Positions 29,014 through 36,978 of a stretch of DNA of 64,000 nt are shown piece after piece. Positions within the stretch are counted from its first letter, which is position 1. The number at the start of each line of letters is the position of its first letter. The notes beneath the pieces were generated by a model, which was not told the DNA's origin, made no database searches, and worked only from the letters and a program-made list of their open reading frames with translations. Location of the stretch: the NCBI GenBank assembly GCA_947494435.1, contig CANLUY010000002.1, positions 1,178,001 to 1,242,000 of the forward strand. The letters run 5' to 3'. The position numbers were made by a program, and so were the translations under genes. The stretch comes from an uncultured Litoreibacter sp. (GTDB lineage: Bacteria > Pseudomonadota > Alphaproteobacteria > Rhodobacterales > Rhodobacteraceae).

Positions 29014-30120
29014 ATGACCGCCCCTTTCGAAATCTTCCTCACAGGCACCCCGGGCCTCGAATCCCTTCTGGCCAATGAAGCCACGGAAAAAGGCTTTCAG
29101 GGCGTCACCGCTATCAAAGGCGGCGTCACGTTGCACGGCACTTGGCCAGACGTCTGGCGCGCCAACTTAGAACTGCGCGGCGCGACGCGGGTTCTGGCCC
29201 GCGTCGGCTCTTTCATGGCCTTTCACCTCGCGCAACTCGACAAACGCGCGCGGAAATTCCCTTGGGGCGACGTGTTGCGCAAGGATTTGCCCGTCAAAGT
29301 CGAGGTCACATGCAAAGCTTCCAAAATCTACCATGCGGGCGCGGCCACGCAGCGGATTGAAACGGCGCTGAAAGAAAGCCATGGGATGACAATCTCGAAA
29401 GAGGCAGAGATCGTCATCAAGACCCGCATCGACGATAACCGTGTTACGATCAGTTTAGATACAACCGGCGAGAGCCTGCACAAACGCGGCCACAAGCACG
29501 GCATCGGCAAAGCGCCCATGCGCGAAACACTTGCCTCCCTGATGCTGCGCCAATGCGGCTTTGACGGGTCTGAGCCAATCTACGACCCGATGTGCGGCTC
29601 TGGCACCTTTCCGATTGAAGCCGCCGAGATTGCAACCGGCCTACAACCCGGCCGCTCCCGCAGCTTTGCGTTTGAACACCTTGCCAGTTTTGATGCCGAG
29701 GCATTCTCCGCCCTCCGCAAAGATACAGTCACATCTCCGCAGGCCCGCTTCTACGGCTCTGACCGCGACGCAGGCGCAATCAAGATGAGCGCCGAGAATG
29801 CGGAGCGCGCAGGCGTCTCTGAATTCACGAATTTCCAGATGAAACCGATCAGCGACATCACTCCACCTGAAGGTCCATCGGGCCTCGTGATTGTGAACCC
29901 GCCTTACGGCGCTCGGATCGGAAACAAAAAACTGCTCTACCCGCTCTATGGCTCTTTGGGGGAAGTGCTGAAAACGCAGTTCCAAGGCTGGCGTGTGGGG
30001 CTTGTCACATCCGAGCCAGGCCTTGCCAAAGCCACGGGCTTGCCGTTTGGGCCGCAAGGCCCATCTATCCCTCATGGCGGTTTGAAAGTCTGGCTGTTCA
30101 GGTCTGATCCGCTGGGTTAA
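29014..30120 (+). CDS. THUMP-domain class I RNA methyltransferase (RlmL N-terminal/COG0116 type)
   Basis: 368 residues. N-terminal ferredoxin-like and THUMP region (about 1-155) beginning FEIFLTGTPGLESLLANEA, then a Rossmann methyltransferase with DPMCGSGTFPIEAAEIA (SAM motif I), FYGSDRDAGAIKMSAENAERAG (motif II) and the NPPYG catalytic motif near residue 292. The composition matches the m2G-forming half of RlmL, a 23S rRNA methyltransferase; without the RlmK half this is the short COG0116 form common in alphaproteobacteria. The modified base is inferred, not known. Confidence 0.9.
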   Translation: MTAPFEIFLTGTPGLESLLANEATEKGFQGVTAIKGGVTLHGTWPDVWRANLELRGATRVLARVGSFMAFHLAQLDKRARKFPWGDVLRKDLPVKVEVTCKASKIYHAGAATQRIETALKESHGMTISKEAEIVIKTRIDDNRVTISLDTTGESLHKRGHKHGIGKAPMRETLASLMLRQCGFDGSEPIYDPMCGSGTFPIEAAEIATGLQPGRSRSFAFEHLASFDAEAFSALRKDTVTSPQARFYGSDRDAGAIKMSAENAERAGVSEFTNFQMKPISDITPPEGPSGLVIVNPPYGARIGNKKLLYPLYGSLGEVLKTQFQGWRVGLVTSEPGLAKATGLPFGPQGPSIPHGGLKVWLFRSDPLG

Positions 30121-30140
30121 AATAGCTTTAACCGCAGCGA

Positions 30141-30160
30141 ATATCGTTGTGATACGATAT
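30141..30160. promoter_or_regulatory. Dyad, possible operator upstream of DUF1330 operon
   Basis: ATATCGT-TGTGAT-ACGATAT is a 7-bp perfect inverted repeat with a 6-bp spacer, 44 bases before the DUF1330 start. The size and symmetry suit a dimeric repressor. No regulator gene is adjacent, so the binding protein is unknown. Confidence 0.45.
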
Positions 30161-30168
30161 GTTACAAA

Positions 30169-30188
30169 ATCCCCCGCATGCGGGGGAT
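30169..30188. promoter_or_regulatory. 20-bp perfect palindrome in the DUF1330 leader
   Basis: ATCCCCCGCATGCGGGGGAT is a perfect palindrome without spacer, immediately before the CAGGAGAA ribosome site. In RNA it would make a stable hairpin next to the translation start. It lacks a U-run, so it is not a standard terminator for the upstream methyltransferase gene. Confidence 0.55.
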
Positions 30189-30203
30189 ATCAGGAGAACC
30201 CAC

Positions 30204-30497
30204 ATGCCCAAAGCCTATTGGATCGCCCATGTCGATATCATGGACGCCAAAGCCTACGAAAAATATCGCACCGCGAATGCCAAAGCCTTCGAGAAATACG
30301 GCGCAAAATTCTTGGTCCGAGGCGGCGAACAAGAGGTTCGTGAAGGCTCTCAACGCAACCGCTCTGTGGTGATTGAATTCAAAGACCGCGCCACCGCAGT
30401 CGCCTGCTATGAAAGCCCTGAATATCAGATGGCCAAGGCCCATCGAAACTCCGCCGCTGTGGGTGATCTGATTATCATTGATGGATATGACGCCTGA
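30204..30497 (+). CDS. DUF1330 family protein
   Basis: 97 residues from ATG 30204, with CAGGAGAACC as ribosome site; the frame upstream is open but has no role. It is the alpha+beta ferredoxin-like DUF1330 domain: AYWIAHVDIMDAKAYEKYRTANAKAFEKYGAKFLVRGG and a C-terminal VIEFKDRATAVACYESPEYQ block. The family is of unknown function and resembles small dimeric monooxygenase-like proteins. First gene of a three-gene unit; TGATG joins it to terB. Confidence 0.92.
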   Translation: MPKAYWIAHVDIMDAKAYEKYRTANAKAFEKYGAKFLVRGGEQEVREGSQRNRSVVIEFKDRATAVACYESPEYQMAKAHRNSAAVGDLIIIDGYDA

Positions 30498-30943
30498 TGT
30501 TTGAAGCCCTCCTCAACCGCCTCACCGGCGACACGCCTGATCAACTCGAAGCCACCGACGCCCGCCTCGCTTTAGCGGCACTTTTGGTTCGCGTAGCGCG
30601 CACCGATGGCACCTATGACGCCTCCGAGGCTGACCGCATCGATCACATCCTCGCTCGTCGCTACGCCCTCAGCGATGCCGATGCCCACACCCTGCGCGTC
30701 GAGGCGGAGACGTTGGAGACTGAAGCCCCCGACACTGTGCGCTTCACGAGATCGATCAAAGACCACACCGCCCATGAAGACCGCGACAGTGTCATGGAAG
30801 ATATCTGGGAACTTGCCCTTGCAGATGGCGCGCGCAGCGACGATGAGGACAGCCTGATCCGTATGATCGCGCCCCTTCTCGGGATCAACGACCGCGACAG
30901 CGCGCTGGCCCGTCAACGCGTGATCGAGCGCCTCAACGGGTGA
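30497..30943 (+). CDS. TerB-family protein (COG4103)
   Basis: 148 residues. The all-helical TerB-like core has two repeats of the acidic helix-loop pattern: LLVRVARTDGTYDASEADRIDHIL and IWELALADGARSDDEDSLIRMIAPLLG. TerB domains bind metals and occur in tellurite resistance and membrane stress systems; the stand-alone alphaproteobacterial form is uncharacterised. The ATG overlaps the DUF1330 TGA by one base, and its own stop overlaps the start of the PhnD-like gene by 4 nt (GTGA). Confidence 0.85.
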   Translation: MFEALLNRLTGDTPDQLEATDARLALAALLVRVARTDGTYDASEADRIDHILARRYALSDADAHTLRVEAETLETEAPDTVRFTRSIKDHTAHEDRDSVMEDIWELALADGARSDDEDSLIRMIAPLLGINDRDSALARQRVIERLNG

Positions 30944-31692
30944 TCGCCAGCCTTCCAATGTACGACCGGCCCGAAACAGCTGCGGCCAATGACCGGTTGT
31001 GGGCGTTCACAAGAGAGCATCTTGGCTTCGGGCCCGCTGCTCTGTCACGCGAGGTCGAAGGTCTCGACCATTGGCTGTCACCGAACCTGATTTTGTCGCA
31101 AACCTGCGGCATGCCCTATCGCGAACATCTCCACGGTCGCATCAAGCTGGTGGGAACACCGGTCTGGGATTTGGAAGATGTTCCAAGGGGCTACTATCGC
31201 AGCGTCATCATAACACGTAGGGAAGCGGAATTATCCACTTTCATCGACTGCACAGGCCATCGTTTTGCCTGCAACATGGCACTCTCCCAAAGCGGCTGGG
31301 CGGCAGCCGAAAACGAAGCTATGGCCCATGGGTTTTCTTTCACGGATGTCATTCTGACCGGGTCGCACATTGCCTCCGCAAAAGCCGTTGCTGACGGGGG
31401 TGCTGATGTCGCCGCGATTGATGTTGTTACTTGGGAACTGATCCAAAGGTATTCAGCGGCATTGGCGGAGGGGTTGCATGTGATCCACAATACGCCGTCC
31501 ACCCCTGCGCTGCCCTACATCACGGCTTGGGACCAGGATCCGGACAAGGTGTACGATGCCATTGAAGCGGCAATCCATAAGTTAGCTGCCAGTGACAGGA
31601 ATGTGCTTTGTCTCAAAGGCGTTACTAAAATCGACCCGCAAGACTATCTTGCTGTCCCCTCCCCCGCCTTCCCTAAGGTCAGCCGTCGGTAG
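30940..31692 (+). CDS. PhnD-like (phosphate/phosphonate-binding type) protein without signal peptide
   Basis: 250 residues starting at GTG 30940. The sequence follows the type 2 periplasmic binding fold of PhnD: SLPMYDRPETAAANDRLW, SQTCGMPYREHLHGRIKLVGTP, CNMALSQSGWAA, TGSHIASAKAVADGGADVAAIDVVTWELIQR and TPALPYITAW. Unlike transporter subunits it has no signal peptide or lipobox, and no permease or ATPase of the PhnCE type is nearby. It may be a cytoplasmic ligand-binding protein; the amino acid ABC genes that follow start 63 bp later and belong to another family. Confidence 0.8.
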   Translation: MIASLPMYDRPETAAANDRLWAFTREHLGFGPAALSREVEGLDHWLSPNLILSQTCGMPYREHLHGRIKLVGTPVWDLEDVPRGYYRSVIITRREAELSTFIDCTGHRFACNMALSQSGWAAAENEAMAHGFSFTDVILTGSHIASAKAVADGGADVAAIDVVTWELIQRYSAALAEGLHVIHNTPSTPALPYITAWDQDPDKVYDAIEAAIHKLAASDRNVLCLKGVTKIDPQDYLAVPSPAFPKVSRR

Positions 31693-31755
31693 ACCCATTG
31701 CAAATCCCTGAAAAATGCGAATAACTCCCCGAAGGGACCCAAAAAGCTGCCATTA

Positions 31756-32535
31756 GTGACAACATCTGAACCACCAGTTATCGAGATCAAGAACCTGCAC
31801 AAAGCCTATGGCGAGTTGGAGGTTCTGAAAGGCGTGAACATCTCTGCGCGGGCGGGTGATGTCGTCTCGCTCATTGGATCTTCTGGTTCTGGCAAATCCA
31901 CGCTTCTACGTTGTGCAAACCTCTTAGAAGACAGCCAACAGGGTGACATTCTGTTTTGCGGTGAAAGCGTCGCATGGAAAGGCTCAGGCCATGCCCGCCG
32001 CCCTAGCGATGCCGCGCAGATCACACGCATTCGCACGAACCTGTCGATGGTGTTTCAGCAGTTTAATCTTTGGGCGCATATGTCGATCCTGCAAAACGTA
32101 ATGGAAGCACCTGTTACAGTTTTGGGAGAAGACCCGGCTATAGTTGAACATCGTGCACGCGAATTACTTGCGAAAGTCGGCATCGGCGATAAATGCGACG
32201 TGTATCCGGCGCAGATGTCTGGCGGACAGCAACAACGGGCCGCGATTGCGCGCGCGCTTTGTATGCAGCCAAAGGCGCTTTTGTTTGATGAGCCTACATC
32301 GGCGCTTGATCCGGAACTGGAACAGGAAGTGGTGAAGGTCATCAAAGACCTCGCCGCTGAGGGACGCACGATGATTATCGTAACACATGACATGCGATTG
32401 GCGGCTGATGTCAGCGATCATGTCGTGTTTTTACATCAGGGTCTTATCGAAGAAGAAGGCGCACCTGATCAACTTTTTGGGCAACCGAAAACCGAACGCT
32501 TGCAACAGTTTCTAAGCGCGACTGTGCCAGCCTAA
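31756..32535 (+). CDS. Polar amino acid ABC transporter ATP-binding protein
   Basis: 259 residues from GTG 31756, no strong ribosome site. All ABC motifs are present: Walker A GSSGSGKST, Q-loop MVFQQFNLWAHM, signature MSGGQQQRAAIARAL, Walker B LLFDEPTSALD and H-loop IVTHDMRLA. The insertion between Walker A and the Q-loop (KGSGHARRPSDAAQITRIR) is characteristic of the HisP/ArtP/GlnQ class. It powers uptake together with the binding protein and two permeases at 32569, 34547 and 35410, which are split by an antisense oxidase gene. Confidence 0.94.
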   Translation: MTTSEPPVIEIKNLHKAYGELEVLKGVNISARAGDVVSLIGSSGSGKSTLLRCANLLEDSQQGDILFCGESVAWKGSGHARRPSDAAQITRIRTNLSMVFQQFNLWAHMSILQNVMEAPVTVLGEDPAIVEHRARELLAKVGIGDKCDVYPAQMSGGQQQRAAIARALCMQPKALLFDEPTSALDPELEQEVVKVIKDLAAEGRTMIIVTHDMRLAADVSDHVVFLHQGLIEEEGAPDQLFGQPKTERLQQFLSATVPA

Positions 32536-32568
32536 CCTACAAAACGCGTTTCTATTGGGAGAAAACAC

Positions 32569-33294
32569 ATGAAAAAACTGATCCTTGCGACCACCGCATT
32601 GGCCCTATCTGCTGGTATGGCATTCGCTGATGGCCATGCAAAAACCATCCGTATGGGCACTGAGGGTGCTTACCCTCCATACAACTTCCTCAACGATGCA
32701 GGCGAAGTTGATGGCTTTGAGCGTGAGCTGGGCGACGAACTTTGCGCACGTGCGGAACTGACTTGCGAATGGGTCACCAACGAGTGGGACTCTATCATTC
32801 CGAACCTCGTCTCTGGCAACTACGATGTCATTATCGCTGGCATGTCGATCACCGACGAGCGCGATGAGGTCATCGACTTCACGCAGAATTACACGCAACC
32901 TGATCCATCTGCCTATCTTGCGTTGTCTGCTGACGCAGATGTTGCGGGCGGTGTGGTGGCCGCGCAAACGAACACGATCCAAGCCTCTTTCATTGCGTCA
33001 ACCGGCGCTACACTGGTTGAGTTTGCAACACCTGAAGAGACTGTAACAGCCGTCAAGAACGGTGAAGCGGATGCAGTTCTTGCAGACAAGTCTTACCTTG
33101 CACCAATCGCAGAGGCAGACGCTGATGTCATGTTGCTGGAGCAGGAAGAACTGATCGGTGGCGGTGTTGGCATGGGCATCCGCGAAAGCGACGGCGAGTT
33201 GCGTACTAAATTTGATGCAGCAATCACCTCAATGAAAGAAGATGGTTCGTTGAACGCGTTGATCGAGAAATGGGAAGTCGGCGCAAAGTTCTAA
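32569..33294 (+). CDS. Polar amino acid ABC transporter substrate-binding protein
   Basis: 241 residues with a signal peptide (cleavage after AFA, about residue 20). The mature protein is an SBP_bac_3 domain of the HisJ/LAO type: MGTEGAYPPYNFLNDAGEVDGFERELGDELCAR, NEWDSIIPNLVSGNYDVIIAGMSITDERDEVIDFT and GGGVGMGIRESD. The Glu-rich ligand-side residues give no firm ligand call; neighbours suggest an amine-bearing amino acid or related compound. GGGAGAAAACAC precedes the ATG. A strong terminator follows. Confidence 0.93.
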   Translation: MKKLILATTALALSAGMAFADGHAKTIRMGTEGAYPPYNFLNDAGEVDGFERELGDELCARAELTCEWVTNEWDSIIPNLVSGNYDVIIAGMSITDERDEVIDFTQNYTQPDPSAYLALSADADVAGGVVAAQTNTIQASFIASTGATLVEFATPEETVTAVKNGEADAVLADKSYLAPIAEADADVMLLEQEELIGGGVGMGIRESDGELRTKFDAAITSMKEDGSLNALIEKWEVGAKF

Positions 33295-33317
33295 GGCTTT
33301 AAGCCAGCAAGATTTCA

Positions 33318-33346
33318 GGGGCCGTGCTGAGCGCGGCCCCTTTTTT
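33318..33346 (+). terminator. Rho-independent terminator after the binding-protein gene
   Basis: GGGGCCG (33318-33324) pairs with CGGCCCC (33334-33340), with an inner GC-TGA-GC, followed by six T. It should end or attenuate the ATPase and binding-protein transcript and may explain higher expression of the binding protein than of the distant permeases. Confidence 0.92.
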
Positions 33347-34423
33347 CTATCCGCCAAAGCGATCCGGCCTATAGGGAGCCAAAGTTTCGGACACGTGTGC
33401 ATCATCAGCGCCAAGCATGTCGGCAGCGATCAATTCGCCAGCAATTGCACCCAGAGTAATCCCGGAATGCATTGTCGCGACATAGGCACCTTTCGTGGTT
33501 GCGCCGATGACCGGCAAACCATCCTGCGGCATGGGCCTATGCCCAATCGTGATTTGCCCCAAATTCAGCGGTGTGTCTGGGATCATGGTTTGCAATCGTT
33601 TGACGGTGGCTTGCGCCGTGTACTCGACATCTTCAGGTAAGGTACTGGCCTCATCGGCTTGGTGGGACACAGCAGCAGGGATCATCAATGCGCCATTCGG
33701 CAGTTGCCGCAGCTCGCCAAGTGGCGTCACGAGGATGTGGTTGAGTATCTTTTCGACGGGACGCGTCTGCACCATGATCGCAGGACGCCGCAACATTGGA
33801 AGCATCACGCCAATACCAGCGAGCAATTGCTCTGTTTCAATACCTGCGGCGACAAGGGTTTGGTCGGCAGGGATAAATCCAGACCGCGCTTGAACACCGA
33901 TGACGCGGCCCGCCTTCTGCACGAGTTTGTCGGCCGTTACACCTGCGAAGACCTGCGCCCCACGCGCGATCGCCTCTGCCATAAGAGCATCAGCCAACGC
34001 GGCGGAGGCCGCTGCTCCTTCAGTCATGAAGTTCAAACACCGAGCTGGCGCTTCGGCGACATTCGGTTCGAGCGCTTTGAACTCTGACGCCTCGATTTCG
34101 AGCACCTCATATCCAAGTTGCACCAAATTGTCGTGGTGATCTTGCAAAGACGGCCCCTCGTCTTCCCAACTTAAAGCGCCGGACCAGTTGATTGGCAAAG
34201 ACAGCTCGGTGCAAAGTTTGCGATAGGCCCCAATTGATGCAGCCCGCAATCTGAAGTGGTGCGGGTCCTTGAAAAAGCTTGCGTTGATCCAGCCAAAAGA
34301 GGCCTGTGTGGCACCTGGCCCGCCCGCATCAAGGACGGTGACGTCGGCCCCGGCTGTTTGCAAATGATAAGCGGCGCTCGCACCGATGATCCCCGCCCCA
34401 ATGATAAGAATTTTCTGCGCCAT
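33347..34423 (-). CDS. FAD-dependent amino acid/amine oxidoreductase (DAO family)
   Basis: 358 residues from ATG 34423, with GGAGGG four bases upstream; an ATG four codons earlier is the alternative. N-terminal FAD motif ILIIGAGIIGASAAYHLQTAGADVTVLD, substrate-side FGWINASFF, and C-terminal IGHRPMPQDGLPVIGATTKGAYVATMHSGITLG, as in D-amino acid dehydrogenase and glycine/sarcosine oxidases. It is inserted antisense between the binding-protein and permease genes of the transporter, divergent from the permeases, suggesting it acts on the imported compound or a product of it. Confidence 0.86.
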   Translation of the reverse strand: MAQKILIIGAGIIGASAAYHLQTAGADVTVLDAGGPGATQASFGWINASFFKDPHHFRLRAASIGAYRKLCTELSLPINWSGALSWEDEGPSLQDHHDNLVQLGYEVLEIEASEFKALEPNVAEAPARCLNFMTEGAAASAALADALMAEAIARGAQVFAGVTADKLVQKAGRVIGVQARSGFIPADQTLVAAGIETEQLLAGIGVMLPMLRRPAIMVQTRPVEKILNHILVTPLGELRQLPNGALMIPAAVSHQADEASTLPEDVEYTAQATVKRLQTMIPDTPLNLGQITIGHRPMPQDGLPVIGATTKGAYVATMHSGITLGAIAGELIAADMLGADDAHVSETLAPYRPDRFGG

Positions 34424-34546
34424 GAGACCCTCCACTTTGGCTGAGTTTCCGGCGCAACGTCATGATTTACAAGCGCACTCTGCATCCTCACATTGACTCA
34501 ATGGACAGCATGCGTCAGCAAGGCTGGCGACCCTTTGGAAGAGCCC

Positions 34547-35413
34547 ATGTTCAGTTACTGTTCAGATCCTAGCACATTGTCCGGCCTGACTTGGCTTTCT
34601 TGCTACCTGACCACGCCCAAACATGCGGGCTTTTACTGGTCCTTTTTAACCGTTTTGACATTACTAGCGGTGACCGCGCCAACGGCGCTTGCTTTTGGTT
34701 TCGGTGGCGCGGCTGCCGCAAGGTCCCGCATCGCTCCTCTTCGGTGGTTTGGCAAAAGCTATATCGCTGTCGTACGCGGCGTGCCGGATATTGCCTTCTT
34801 TTTGTTCTTTGTGATTGCACTGGATCAAGCATTTGAGTGGCTGAGACATCAATGGAAATGTCCGGATTGGTCCGAGCCGATCCGTCAAGGCAACGATTTT
34901 GTGGTTTGCGCTGCGGCGAAGCTTCCCCTTGGGACGTCCGAGCAATGGGTTCACGAGGTCTATGGCTTCTTCACGGCTGTTTTGACATTCGCCATCGTGT
35001 TCGGCGCATTTTCCGCAAACGTGCTCTATGGGGCAATGCGGGCCGTTCCCAAAGGACAGATCGAAACGGCAGAAGCCTACGGGATGACGCGTCGCCAGAC
35101 CTTCTGGCGCGTCCTTGTTCCGCAAATGTGGGTCTATGCCTTGCCCGGTCTGTCAAACCTTTGGATGGTCCTGATTAAAGCAACGCCCCTGTTGTTTTTG
35201 TTGGGTGTCGAAGACATCGTTTACTGGGCGCGCGAACTCGGTGGCTCCAAAACACCGCGCTTCACCGACTATCCCCATGGTGACTGGCGACTCTGGTACT
35301 TCTTGGCATTGCTGGTTTTCTACCTGTGCTTCACCAAACTTTCTGAGGTTGTTCTCGAACGGATCATGAAGAAGCTGACACGTGGCCAAGCTACGTTGGG
35401 AGGCACGGTATGA
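34547..35413 (+). CDS. Polar amino acid ABC transporter permease (first)
   Basis: 288 residues from ATG 34547 (TTTGGAAGAGCCC upstream). Binding-protein-dependent permease fold: SYIAVVRGVPDIAFFLFFVIAL near the N-terminal half and the EAA loop ETAEAYGMTRRQTFWRVLVPQMW. A periplasmic insertion of about 50 residues (EWLRHQWKCPDWSEPIRQGNDF.. KLPLGTSEQ) with two Cys lies between helices, longer than in HisQ. Its stop overlaps the start of the second permease (ATGA). Confidence 0.92.
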   Translation: MFSYCSDPSTLSGLTWLSCYLTTPKHAGFYWSFLTVLTLLAVTAPTALAFGFGGAAAARSRIAPLRWFGKSYIAVVRGVPDIAFFLFFVIALDQAFEWLRHQWKCPDWSEPIRQGNDFVVCAAAKLPLGTSEQWVHEVYGFFTAVLTFAIVFGAFSANVLYGAMRAVPKGQIETAEAYGMTRRQTFWRVLVPQMWVYALPGLSNLWMVLIKATPLLFLLGVEDIVYWARELGGSKTPRFTDYPHGDWRLWYFLALLVFYLCFTKLSEVVLERIMKKLTRGQATLGGTV

Positions 35414-36216
35414 GCTGTTGGCAAACCGTCCAAGATTATGCGTTCCGTTCTATCGGCTATGGCGAAAGACTACTACCACGTGACGACTTCACCTTGTGCC
35501 AACAGTTTACACTGATTGGTTCTGGCATGATCTGGAACATCTATTTCGGTGTTCTGGCTTTGCTGACAGGCTTCTTCTTGGCCAATGCGATCGCGCTGAT
35601 GAAAGCCTCGTCAAACCCATGGCTGCGCAGACCGGCGGAATGGTTCATACTGATATTTCGCGGCTCGCCTTTATTTATCCAATTCTTCCTCGCCTATTTC
35701 CTGTTTCAAGAACTTAAACAATCAACCGGTAGCTTCAGTTGGTTGACCTCCGCATGGGCAGGCGCGTTGGTGGTGCTGTTTCTCAACACGGCAGCTTATT
35801 CCGCAGAGATATTTTACGGCGCATTGCGATCTGTCCCAAAAGGAGAGGTCGAAGCCGCTGATGCTTATGGGATGACAGGCTGGTCGCGGTTTCGGCGCAT
35901 CATCTGGCCGACAACGCTTCGGCTTGCGTGGCCTGCCTATACAAACGAGGCCATTTTTCTGTTTCACGCGACAACGCTCGTCTTCTTTTCAGGCTTCCCG
36001 GCTTTCCAGCAAAAAGCGGACGCGCTGTACTATGCCAATTATTTTGCAGACAAGACGTTTAACCCATTCATACCCTACCCGATCGTGGCTTTTTATTTCG
36101 TCTTGCTGACCTTGGGGGTTATTGGTCTGTTCGGCCTGGCAAACCGCTACCTCAATCGACACCTCCCTCAAGACATACGACCCAAGCTGCGCTACCGCCC
36201 CCAGATCATCAGATGA
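35410..36216 (+). CDS. Polar amino acid ABC transporter permease (second)
   Basis: 268 residues, partner of the preceding permease as in HisQ/HisM. Five or so membrane helices; IFRGSPLFIQFFLAYFLFQ and the EAA loop EVEAADAYGMTGWSRFRRIIWPTTLR identify it. The N-terminus carries a hydrophilic stretch (SIGYGERLLPRDDFTLCQQFT) before helix 1. Translation is coupled to the first permease. 63 bp separate it from the glutamine amidotransferase, so the metabolic genes may share its transcript. Confidence 0.93.
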   Translation: MSCWQTVQDYAFRSIGYGERLLPRDDFTLCQQFTLIGSGMIWNIYFGVLALLTGFFLANAIALMKASSNPWLRRPAEWFILIFRGSPLFIQFFLAYFLFQELKQSTGSFSWLTSAWAGALVVLFLNTAAYSAEIFYGALRSVPKGEVEAADAYGMTGWSRFRRIIWPTTLRLAWPAYTNEAIFLFHATTLVFFSGFPAFQQKADALYYANYFADKTFNPFIPYPIVAFYFVLLTLGVIGLFGLANRYLNRHLPQDIRPKLRYRPQIIR

Positions 36217-36279
36217 CCTTAGCTTCCCAAAATGAACGTGTTCGGTTAGCGTCACCTCAAAGATAGCCAAGAGGCCCCA

Positions 36280-36978
36280 ATGAATATCGGCATTCTCGAA
36301 TGCGGCCACACTATGCCAGAGATCAAGGAACGGCATGGTGATTTCCCCGAAATGTTTGCGCGCCTTCTTGACGGTAACGATTTCACATTTGAAGCGTATG
36401 ATGTGGAGAACATGGCATTTCCAGACAGCGTTCACACCTGTGACGGCTGGCTCCTTACTGGATCAAAACATGGCGCATATGACAATTTACCGTTCATCGC
36501 CCCACTCGAAGATTTTATCAAAGATGCGTATGCGAAAGCTGTTCCTTTGGTGGGGATCTGCTTTGGCCACCAACTGATTGCGCAGGCCTTGGGTGGTCGC
36601 GTTGAAAAATTCAAAGATGGATGGGCTCTCGGGCTGACGGACTATGTCTTTGAGGATGGGCAAACGCTTCGGTTGAATGCATGGCATCAAGATCAGGTGC
36701 TTGATCTTCCTGAAGGCGCAACCGTCATCGCAAGCAATGATTTCTGCAAAAACGCGGCGCTTCTTTACGGGGACCGGGCGTATTCGATTCAGCCACATCC
36801 TGAATTCAAAGGCGACATTATCAGCAATTATGCACGCATACGGCGTGGTTCGCTTGATTACCCCGATGGCGGAATGGATCACGCGCAAGCTTGCGCAGAT
36901 CAACCGGATGATAATCCGGCAATAGCGGCACAGATTGCGGCCTTCTTCAAACAACCACGCGAGGCAAAGAATGGGTGA
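36280..36978 (+). CDS. Class I glutamine amidotransferase-like protein
   Basis: 232 residues of the stand-alone class I GATase type: nucleophile Cys94 in GICFGHQLIAQALGG, WHQDQV, and the His-x-Glu pair in IQPHPEF. In polyamine degradation the comparable class I enzyme PuuD hydrolyses gamma-glutamyl-GABA, but PuuD belongs to a different subgroup; here the domain looks more like GMP-synthase-type GATases. Its position directly before a PuuA-like ligase (8-base overlap) supports hydrolysis of a gamma-glutamyl intermediate. That is inference. Confidence 0.85.
   Translation: MNIGILECGHTMPEIKERHGDFPEMFARLLDGNDFTFEAYDVENMAFPDSVHTCDGWLLTGSKHGAYDNLPFIAPLEDFIKDAYAKAVPLVGICFGHQLIAQALGGRVEKFKDGWALGLTDYVFEDGQTLRLNAWHQDQVLDLPEGATVIASNDFCKNAALLYGDRAYSIQPHPEFKGDIISNYARIRRGSLDYPDGGMDHAQACADQPDDNPAIAAQIAAFFKQPREAKNG

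Noticed and set aside
30940-31692. Treating the PhnD-like protein as the binding component of the following ABC transporter.
   Set aside because: It has no signal peptide and belongs to a different family; the transporter has its own exported binding protein at 32569.
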